Positions 24,501 to 36,500 of a DNA stretch of 64,000 bases are shown one piece after another; within the stretch, counting starts at the first letter, position 1, and the number at the start of each line of letters is the position of its first letter. Both the position numbers and the translations under genes were made by a program. This DNA comes from Steromphala cineraria. Taxonomy: Eukaryota > Mollusca > Gastropoda > Trochida > Trochidae. The stretch covers positions 43,316,662 through 43,380,661 of the forward strand of contig OU744724.1 in the NCBI GenBank assembly GCA_916613615.1, written 5' to 3'. Below the pieces are notes generated by a model. It searched no databases. It was not told the origin of the DNA and saw only the letters and a program-made list of their open reading frames with translations.

Positions 24501-27500
24501 AGCAAAAAGGGCTCTATCATCTATACCACTGCAAATGCTACAAAACAGACCAAATACCTTGGAACAGGTCAGTTATCTGACATTCATAAAACTAATGTTT
24601 TCTAAAATTAAAGATTGTTTTGTGAATATAGCTATTCAGAAATAAATTCTGTGAGTGGTATTTTAGTTGTAGAATTAATGTAAAACAAATGATATAGTTG
24701 CGCTTTTATTGATATTGATTCAATGTTTTGGTGTAGATACTAACACTGTTATCAAGCAGGTTTTATGGTTTTGTAGAAATGAAAAGGTTCTCTATCTCAA
24801 GTTACTCAGTTAAATGAATATTGTGAAAATGCAGGTTTCAAGATTCAGGTGTTTAAAAACTTGAGAATAAGACTTCCACAAGTACAATAGAACATGGATA
24901 TAGCGAACAATCGGATATAGTGAACAAATTTTCAAGTCCCTTCCCTATATAATATCATTAAAATTATATGCGTATAGCGAACACCGGATATGGCGAACTA
25001 AATTCTTTGGTCCCTTGGAGTTCGTTATATCCGTGTTCTACTGTACTTGAGCCCCAGGAGGTTCAGCGGATTTGAGTCAATTATCTTGCACTAAAGACTC
25101 GAGAAGGGGAGTTTTGTTGTCAAATATGTTGTTTATGACCAGGTGAAAGTTTATAATACATGTCTAGACTGAACAACAATTAAAGATTGCTTTGAAAAAG
25201 ATGAGAATTTCAGGTTTTCTGGTTCGAGTCGTCTGACCACCTGAGAACTAAAGTCAAATATTTTGACCCATGGAAGCCCGACTTAAAAACTTTCGTCAGA
25301 ATCAATTACTCTTCAAATAAACTGTAAAGGATATCAACTTAAACCTAGTGAAATGGAACGCTTTGTTCAGACACTGATAATAAATCTAAACTACAAAGCC
25401 ATAGAGAATCATAGAGAACCTAAAAAAACTGTGCAATGGCATTGTTTTATATTTCTTAACCCATGCTTCATAGAGGCCAGAGTGAGTTACAATCTTGTTC
25501 ATGCTAACCAGGGATACATTTCTGTTAGTCCCCTATTCACAACAATATAGACAAATAAGCTACATTTTATAGCCCTTTCCTCTGTGGCTGTCCTAACAGT
25601 TCAATGTCATATTACTTTGAACACAATGACAAGTGTTATTAATATTTTCAATGGTGAGATTTCTCAGTTCAAATAAACATTTTAACCTTCCTGGGTGAAA
25701 TATAATGAATTCTGCTCAGTAAAATAACATTTCCAATTACATGACATCAGTGTTAACTTATTGAAAATTGAACAACTTCAATTGTGATAAACAAAGCAAT
25801 TTGGAAAGTTCGTTTATACAAATGAGTGTATTTTTGGACCTTTAGGAAATATAAAAAATAGATCATCTGACATTATTGCAGAATATCATGTAAAAGCCAG
25901 CTTATTAAACAGAAAATAAAATGTTAACATTCATGGCTGCACAACACATGAAAAAGGGTGATTTTACTTCATTCAATTAGATACACATGATTTATGACAG
26001 AAAATACCAAATATCCTGTGTTATTGTTAATCATTTGATTTACTTTAGTTGGAGCAAAGGACAATGCTGTTTTTTAAAATATATTTTGTCAGTCCAGATT
26101 AATTCCTGAGCCCTTGTGATGTCCATACCACCTGCTTGAAATGCCAGGCTATTATTGCTTGTGAATGAATGTTCGAAATGAGAAACCTTTGATGTCTGAC
26201 CCTAACGACATTTGGAGGTATTTCTTCATTAAGTCAATTAGACGTGTCTTGTACACCCCCGCAGTGACCTTTCACCTTTGCGAGATGGGTTATTAACGTA
26301 AACCTCTATAATTTAGGTAGTAATGCGTTTTTTATCAAGATTTTCTAGTGCAAACCTTCACTGTTGGGTTCAGATACATATGTAATGGAGTCTTAGAATT
26401 CTTAAGAGTTTTTAGTAGTGTTTTTTCTCTATTTTCTGGTATTTCTTTGTTATTCAACACCAGCAAATCTAGTTTTAAACAATACATATATAGTATTTAC
26501 AATATGATATGAAATTTATTCCTGATGGGATATTTTATGAGATGGGAATGTCAGTAGCGTTAAATGGTCTTAAAAGGTGTTTGTACCTTATTTACATGCA
26601 TTTAGTGCCTAACTAGATATTTGAGAGCACTTACATGACAGTGATATTGAATTTTTATACTTCCTCATGGTGCGCACAGGCCTTAAAAAGGCCTGGAATT
26701 TGAAGAACTGCCTTAAAAAGGCCTTAAATCAGGCACTGCCTTAAAAAGACCTTAAAAATTGACACAAAGCCTTGAAAAGGCCTTAAATTTAGCAAAAGTG
26801 TTTTTCAAACTGTGAAATAAGTTCACTTGAATTCTTAAATATTCTTGTGACTACCTTAGTTGAATTTAAATGTTTTGAAATTCCATCTCTCGAACAGTGC
26901 CACAAGTTAATTACGAAGATGCCTTTTCTCTTTAATAAACGCGCTGTTATTCAGTGACAATTAAGCCATAAAAAGGCCCTAAAAAGGCCTTAAATCTTAT
27001 ATGGTGTTGACTGTACTCACCATGTTCCTCTAAGACAATATTAGTACATGGTGCTGCAATATTGTATGGTAAGTCCCTGGTGGATAATTATTGTGTGTTC
27101 ATTGCATGTTATGAAACCTTCTATAATTTTATTGGAAAGATATGATAATATTATGAGCTACTGAACCAATTTCTCTAATTTCATTGAACATCATTGATAA
27201 GTGAAATGTATGTGGTATTGTGTTGCAGTGCAGTTCCTGAAGACTGCGGTGGTGAGAACTCTGGACATGCTGGTTGATGGGGAGCTGCAGCGAGCTATGC
27301 AGGTAATGAGTCTAGGGGTTACACTCACAACTCGGCTGAAATATTGCCCAAGCAGAACTACACAACTCACTCGCTCGTTGACTCATTTGTTGACTCAACC
27401 ACTCACTCACTCACCTACCCACTCACTCACTCAAACACTCACTCAAACACTCACTCACCCACCCACCCACCCACCCACTCACTCAAACACTCAAACTCAC

Positions 27501-30500
27501 TCACTCACCTACCCACTCACTCACTCACCTACCCACTCACTCACTCAAACACTCACTCACTCAAACACTCACTCACTCACTCAAACACTCACTCACTCAC
27601 TCAAACACTCACTCACTCACTCACTCATTTACTCACCCATTCACTCACTTACTCACCCATTCACTCACTCTCTCACTTACTTTATGACACATTGTGTAAT
27701 AACATTGTTTGTTGACCAATGTCACAACGTTCTGTCACAATGTTAGCAGCCGCAATAATTATTTCCAAAACTTTTTTACAACATTTTTTACTGAGTAATG
27801 AATAAAATAGTAAGCTCAGTCCCATTTAACTCCATTTGTATGAAACTTTGGCATTTAACTCCTTTCTCCAAGGGACTCACTCTCTAAAAAGGACGTAATT
27901 GTTCTTGCAGGTGATCCTGAGGTCTGACGGCAGAGAGTACGGAGTGGGAGGTCTCCAGTTCACCAAGGGGCGGTGGCTGCAGTACGAGATCCTCGTGAGT
28001 TATACCCTTGATTGTCAATATTACACTTGCGTTTGCATCTGGACATTTGGTCCCTTTTCATATCCACATATTAACTCTCTACCCAGCTAACACAAAACGT
28101 TTCTAAAACGTTTCCTGAAAGTTTCTGTGAGAAACGTTTCCAAGAAACGTTTATACAACGTTTTAGAAACATTTCTGGAAACGTTTCTGCACAACGTTTT
28201 ACAAACGTATTGAAGAAACGTTCTCGTGACGTTTCTTTGAAACTTTACAGAAATGTTTTTCATATACGTTTTGTAGCGTTTTGAAAACGTTTCGAATCCT
28301 AAGGAAGAAAACGTTGTGGAAATGTTTCTAAAACGTTTCAGTTTTTCATTGAAAAATATTCATCAATAATTTCAATCACCAAGCTAACATTAATGTTTCT
28401 CATGTTTGTAAAAATGAGTGTGCTAAATAAGTCAATTCCATTACGCAAACTCGAGTTTTTTAGACAGAAGGTAAAAACATTCAATGAATTTCATCATACA
28501 AGTTGGCCGTCAAATACCGCAAGAAACGTCACTATGCATTATGACGTCATAACATGACGTCACACATTGACACAGCGATGGTAACGGGAAGGCGCACTGT
28601 CAAAAGTCAAGCTGAAGTCTGTTACAAGGTACGTGTATTTCCTGCGTTTCTATTATAAATATCTAAAGGTAGCGGGACATATGTACTTTGAAAGTATGTT
28701 GATCTGATAAAAGAAACCTATAGCTAACTTGCAACTTTAGTTGCAAGTGTCCATTGGTGTGTTGTTTTTCAGGTATAATTTCTCATTTAAAATTTCTTTC
28801 ATTATTCTCTCATTTAGATTCCAATCATGTTCCGATGCCGTCAGGTTTTCTGCTGAAATATCTGCACATCTATAATGGAGGATGAACCCGAAGAGTAGAC
28901 CTATACAGTACCGTAAGTTTTGTTGTTTATGCAGTTTACTATTCAAACCTCATGTTTACTGTCATGCAAAAGTACGATGTATTGGAATCTAATATTCGCA
29001 TCAATTTAATTCTTCTAGAGATGCCATGACAAATTGAATGTTTACCATGTTTTTTTATGTTCTACAGTTTCCACTTGGGTCCCGATTCCCGATGTTCTGA
29101 AGTTTGTGCTGTTGATGACACGGATTTATAAAACGCTGACAATATGACGTTTCTTGGAAACAGATCGAAAGTAAGCTTGAAATTGAAATAACATGTTTGT
29201 TTTAAACATTTACGTACTTCCCTACTCTGTAATATAACATTATAACCATTTGATGAGAAGTTTTGTTATCACTTGACACACTGGCCTTACTATCTAGCCT
29301 TTAGCCTGTCTACTAAACGTATTTTGACGTTACTGAAATTACGGGTTTTACGTTAACCCCCTTGGTGCCAAAGCGAACGCACTTTGGACGGCCGCTTTCA
29401 TAAATGACTGGATCGCGTGGACGCAGTTTACAAATATATACAATAGTGTGCCATTTTTATTTCAAAGTTGACGTTATCCCCGTAGATATTATTTACTGTA
29501 GCATAAATCATTTTCACGGATATGTACTTATCGTTTCCCTGTATCATGTTTTGTTTATAGACGGTATTTCCATAGACATACATGTTAAGCAAGTGTAACA
29601 AAAATGTTAATGCATTTATTTTCCGTCGCAATCTGTTCAATTTTTGCACGATTATAACAAATCATCTCAGCTACAACCTAATAATTCTTTGTAATTTTTC
29701 ATTGATTATCTAGGGAACGGATTCAATTTTATCAAATTGTGTACATTAATGTGTACACGTTTATAATGGTGATCTATGGGACATGTTTCCATTTCTTCTA
29801 TGTGCAACAGTAAGATCCAGCACGAACTTCTTTCATGAAAATTATTTATGCTACACTAATTTAACACGAGAGTCTATGGAAAAAATTTCACCGTCCGAAT
29901 ATAACTGACACTGATCTGTACATCGAACTAACATGTAAGTCTAACTATATTAGAATAACGTAAAATATGACATGATTATGGTACACCACTGTGCATGTTA
30001 CATACCTCGATTTCACATAAAATATTCGGAAACCGTTTACCGGTTGCATCAATGTCACAATTATTATTTGCATTACAAAATCCACCCTGTTCGTTCCACT
30101 TCATTTAAAGGGCAGTAGCACGTTTTTTGAACATTTCATATTTTAATTTTTTCACTGATAATTGTACGTTCATGCTAATTGTATCATCTTGATAGTGTCA
30201 AAAATATCATAACACAACTCAATCATCCATAATCAGAGGACAAAGTATGACCATTTTGTGTTAACACCTTGAATTTATTTTGTGTTAGAAAAGAAATCGC
30301 ATGGCTTTACATTATATATTTTAATTATTACTGCTTCATTTAGTTTAAATACTTTGTCTTTCAATTCGAACCATTAATTTTCATTTTGCCTGACATCACC
30401 TTATCCCCTCAAAACGTGCTACTGTCCCTTTAATACACGACATTGAAAATTATCTATAAAGATCTCAAATCTCACATCTCATATCTTTATTCAATTAAAA

Positions 30501-33500
30501 TCATGTAGATGTGACTAAATAGAAATACTTATTTCTCAACTTTGCAACTGCATTAGTATTTAGATCTAGTACTGAAATATTATCACTTTATAAACTTCTG
30601 TTTAAAAAGTCAAGTAAAATTATCGTCTAACCTTTTTAATGACACATTCTAAAGCCTCACCCCCACAAAAAACAACAACAAACAAACAAACAGCAAACAA
30701 ACTAACAAACTAACAACCATACATGGATACTTGGACAGCACCCAAAGGGTTAAAGAGAAAACATTGGGGACTCAACAGTCTTACATGCAACACTGTTGTA
30801 CATTCGGGGTCGCTCAAGTGTACGTCGACCGACACAAGCCGAGAAAATACGTGTGACGAACAGGCACTGGCTCGGATTTGCACATCAAGCCGAACTCGCT
30901 GATTTCATACTACAATATTCCTAACTTCTATCACTTCAATGTATGCATATATAAAACGAAACGTAATTATAGAATAAGTTGATTCTGTAATATGCGATTT
31001 ACTCATTAAATAATCTACCATGACCGTGTATTTTATGAATACCGTAAAACCTACTAAAGAAATAACCTGTCATGAATAAAAGCCGGGTTTAATTCAACAA
31101 TGTAATGCAGATGGTTGGTTTTTTTCACTTTTTAATTATTCATATTCGCCTTACAGTCACTTGAATAAACGCCAGGTCAAATATGTAAACTGTTTTTGAT
31201 AAATAATTACTATTTGCTTATTCAATGTTTTATGAGTATATATTGCTAGCACCATTCTAAATGATTTATTGCAAGTAGCTAGGCCTTCATGTACCCTAAA
31301 TCCTAGTATAATCGTTTGTCTTAGCAATCGCCTGGTCACCTACAACATTAAAGATGAATTTTTTATTCTTAAGAATATAAGGCATATTTATTCGACGTTT
31401 AACCTCACGGCACAAAGCGACAATCCACAGTAAAGGCTAAAAGTATATTTTTAGTACTATTTACTCTATCTAAGAAGTTGACAAAATTCAGATTTATTAT
31501 TATAAATCTGTCTTAAATCCTGTGGTCAAATCTGTGTATGAAATTATGAAGCGTTATATTATGCTGTTATAACCGAATTGACTACATATCACATTAATTA
31601 GTTACTAGTTCTCTGTGCTATTTATATTTCAAATAATGAGATACATGTATCAACAAATATTTTAAGTAAAATATTGTCATACAAGTTATCTAAGACATGA
31701 AAATAAATTTGTTATACTTATAAATTATTTGAGATATGGAAGTTTTATATGTAGTTCGACATATATATTGACGGGACAGATTAACATATTGATTTCATTA
31801 TCTTATTCAATACTGTAGCTATCTTATGTGCTAAGAATTGACTAATAAATGAGAGATTTGTTTTTTCAGTGACGGCGGACCTATTGTTGGCATGACATGG
31901 ATGAAGATAACGAGATCTCATACCTGTAAATTCAGCGAAATAAAGCTTTTGACTTAAGGAGAAATTTTATTGTTATTTAACTTAAGGAGAAATTAATCTT
32001 ACTGTCTTAATCTGCTCTAGCAGTAAATTCAATGTGTTGAATTTTAAAGTATTTCGAGTTAATTTGAAACTGTGAATTGTGCTGTTTTAAAAGCTTGAAA
32101 AAGTAGAGAGATTTAAGAGCAAATGCGGCATTATTTGCGATGGACTTTGTCCATATTTTTCACACAGGTAGCTTCGATTTCAGTGCAGTTTATTGTTTTC
32201 ATAATCACCGTATAGATATCCTGTGATGAAACTAACTTTAATGACTTGAGAAACGGCTTTTAAATGCATTGTATGGTTGCGTCCGGAATATTTTTTGACA
32301 TTGCCTTAATGATTGAAAAGGTGATACCTCTAGAAACGTAGGAGTTGTTTTTGGAACGCACAACTGGAAAATGCAAACCAGAAATCTTAACATGTGTGGA
32401 TGTCGGATTTCACTAAAAATGTTTTCTCTCTAAAGGTTATAACATACATTTGGGTTTCTCAGTTGCATTTTCTACATGTGTGAGGCCAAGATGGAGTAAA
32501 CCCAACTTTGTTAGATTTGTAAATGTACAACAGTAACTTTTTAAAAGTACAAATAAGCCACAAACAACACCAGGTCGAAAGTTTCTCAAAGGTTTCCTGA
32601 ACGTTTCTTCAAAACGTTTTCTTACAACGTTTCTGAAACGAAAAAAAAACTCCACAAAATTACGTTGCAGAAACGTTTTTCAAAACGTTTCTGAAACCAA
32701 AAGGTAACGTTTCAGAAACGTTGTAGGAACGTTTCTGTGTTAGCTGGGTAGAATATATCTTATGGATCTCATATACAATTATGAATGTGATCTTGATAGC
32801 CATAAATTAAATGTATTAATAATATTTAGAAGTTGTTTTCTTATTATGGTTTAAACATATTTATTCCATTCCATATATAACCGTACGGCATTGTATATTT
32901 TGCAAATGTGATGCATTTCTTAATGGGTAACTGCTAGCTTGAGAGACAGAAGGGGGGGTGAGTTCGTTTAAATAAACGGGTAACCTGTTATTATACATTT
33001 TAAAGAAAATAACTAGTTTTGCGATTCTTCTTCTTTCGGAAAGCGAGACAGTAGAGGTTTCGTTGTAGAGTTTAGTATGACTGGTGCCGCGGACAGCCCC
33101 GCATATCGCAGTTTTTCTAAAATATTTGCCTGCATTTTTGAGCAGTTGTCATATATATGGCTGCAATAGTCGAATATTGGAAGAATAAATGACGTATACA
33201 TACGTTGTAAGGTGTTTCTAGTTAACCTATATTTAAAACTTCTTAAACAGTTGATCATAGGGCTTACCTTTTTAACGATATCGTCTATATGGTTATCCCA
33301 TGAGCAGTTATTTTGAAGAGTTATACCTAAGTGTTTATGACTTGAGGTTTCCTCTATTCCAACGTCATTAAGGAACAAGCCTGGATGTGGATTTGGATTA
33401 GATTTTCTGCTAAATAAAATTGATTTCGTTTTGGTAGAGTTAAAATCAACTTTCCATGTTTTTGCCCAGTTTGCTATTTTTATCAAGTCGTCTTTAAGAC

Positions 33501-36500
33501 AATTGAGTTACGTTTGAGGAATGAAAATCAAAATACTAAACAAGGTCCCATGTCCCACAGTGGTACCAAACTCACCTTTTATAAAAGGTATACAACAAGT
33601 TATCATTTTGGCCAGATTTAGTGTCCTTTACTTACTTAGTTCAGTCATTATTAATTCCTGCTGGTTGCATTCATGTTTGTTTTACCACAAATACATAACC
33701 TCAAATATCCTTTTATCACACTGATGAAGCTGACATTTCTTCCTCAGATCATGGATCCAGATTCCGATATTAAAGCAGTTCAGTTTACTGTTCCACCAAC
33801 ATGGTCCAAGGATGGACCAATCATGTATGACATTTCTCATCACGTGACCAACCTCAAGGATGGCCATTGGCTGGTAAAAGGATTGTTGAAGGTAAGACAA
33901 AAGTGTTGAAATTCATTATTATAGCTTTCGAGTTAAAATGATATATTGTCACAGGTCTTATAGACCTAAATAAATTATGACCTGCCACAGCTCCAATTTA
34001 TGGACGTAAGTAATGTTGACCTAGCCTTTTCAAGTCCTCAAATCCAAGAAAATGGACTCAAGTCTAGATCAACCCTAATCGGCCCTGTACTGTGGAAACC
34101 ATTTTATTTGACCTGAGTCAGTTTTCAGAATTTGCTGTAAACCTCTGATAATTAAAAATCACATTTAGAAGATTTAAAAATGATTGTGAATGATGAATAA
34201 AATTTAGCTTTGTGTTTTCTGATATCAAATTATAAAATTTTGTTGTTACAAAAGCCTTATCAGATGTGTATTATTTCCTTTAATCGATCTCAGAAAACCC
34301 ATGGGCAAGGTTCTCTAGATGTTGAATGTCTGTTTTGCTACAAACATGATTATACTAAAGATGTCATTTTCTCCCTTGTTTCCAGGATATGAGTAGTATC
34401 TTTCTATTGGCTCTCTGGAAGGGTTTGGTCAGTGTCACCGCGGTAACCATCTCTGGAACCGTTCTCACCGGTTACGTGAGTAATGAGTTTACCACATATT
34501 TAATTCCACCTTCCATGATATCATACTAAAATAATCAAATTTGCAAAACTGTTTTAACATAATCTATATCCAATTGGTAATAAAGATATGATAATAATGA
34601 AACTTTTCATAAATCATATGCCTGTTACTTTTATTTCCAACCATTCAAAATACAAGCAAGACTCAATACTCTGTTTTAGTAAAATATGAAATCTTTAGGT
34701 GAATTTTCATCTTTTCATAATAGTTTGGGCAGCTTTGTTCTTTTTCGCCTGAAGACTCATTGTTTACTTAAACTCATGATAACTGCACCCATTTGAGGCT
34801 GACAACATAATTTTGGACAAAAGGGAGCAAATAGCAATGGGGCGTTAGGTAGACCATTGTTCATGTAGTTGCTGACTTTTCTCGTTACAGGTGAGTCCAC
34901 CAGGTATCTGGTACTGCAGCCAGGTGAAGGGAGCCCCATGTGAGTGTCTCTCTCTTATCAACATTCTAATCCTGAAACAACTTTTAATCATTCTCGCTAT
35001 AAATCATGACTATGTGCATATAAACCCTTTCATTCAATTATATGCCACAAATCAGGCTTAAAGATGTATTGTTACTGTTTTTTGAAAGGATTAACACAAT
35101 AGTTTGAGATTAAGGTTTTGCAATTTTTCTCACAACGCATTAGTCTTGATCTTTGGCCTTGTTGCATTATGTAAGAATTTTGGTTTGAGTGGAATTGTCA
35201 ATAGTAGTCATATTGAGGAGCTTTTTATCCGAACTATTAAGTTTAAATGCAGCTGAAACATAGCATAGAGATGATGAAGTTTAGCAAAGCCTAGCTGAAG
35301 CAATGATTGATACTGGTATAAGCATGCCTTCCAAGTAAAGTTATAGATTTAACAATCTTGCCAGTTTAAAGAAGTCTAAATGAGTCATCTCATATAAAAA
35401 ATAACAAGCCAACACAATCTGTTATGGGCAGGTCCCCTGGTGAACCTCCTGCCTGTAGACACAGTGTTCATAGACGAAGGGGAGGAGGTTTTGCCTGCCA
35501 TGGGTCTAGCAGCATTCATCCTGGATCGAGTTGATGTCTTACAATACAGGTAAACTATACTTCACACAAATTGAAATAACTCTGCATACTCAAAAGACTC
35601 CCTCTTCGCCATAACCCCTTTTCTTCTCTTCATCATCACCCCTTTGAGCCCTCTTTGCAAGCAGAGCAATGAGGATGAAGAACCTCTCTCATCCAAAGAA
35701 GTGGAGCTGATATAGAATGAGAGTTGTTCAGCAAATAGTCTCTCACATATGTTGTTCCTTGCTCATTACATAAAAAAGAATTTGCACCTTGAGTGTCTTA
35801 CTATGAAGCAATGAAATTTCATACTTATTTATATAGTGTCTAAAACTATGCAAATAATTAAAACTTTTATTTTTTTTTGTCAACGTTTATCTGAGAAGAT
35901 TCTCTAATCAAGCATTATGAAACATAACTCTGTAATGAGAATGATAATGACAACTTTCAATCAAAATATCCATTGCCAGCACTACTCATACACTACTATA
36001 TATATACACTATAACCAGAAATTCTTAGTGTTATATCAGTTCCTCTGTGAATGTTGCAGTATTCTGGTTGAGAGTCTACCAAAGAAAGCCTCTGGGTCTC
36101 TGAGAGCAAAGTTGTTGATCCTTGGAACAAACCACTCCATCACTTTGGAACTTCATCCCTCACCCGGCAAGGACAAGGCTTACAAGACACATGTACGTAC
36201 ATCATTGTTTTGTAAGTAGATAGATATCATGATATAGCACTGTCATCCATTCAGATACATACACTAAACACAAACCCCAATCGTACATCTGAAGATGTTC
36301 CTCTGGAACTGGAACTTATCTTTCTATCCCATGTATCGTTATTACAGGGAACCATACCTGAGCCTGCCCCTGAAATGATTCATGCTCTTGCCGCAGCAAA
36401 TTTCCGACTGATCATCGACAGTCCCAGAGTGGGGAAGAAGCCATTTAATGTCAGTCTACCCAGCATCACTCGGGCCCTCTGTACAGAAGCCAAGGTACGA

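Noticed and set aside
27201..27746. Two long Thr-His-Ser-Leu open frames
   Set aside because: They are translations of an ACTC tetranucleotide array; only the first part (27229-27302) overlaps a real exon.
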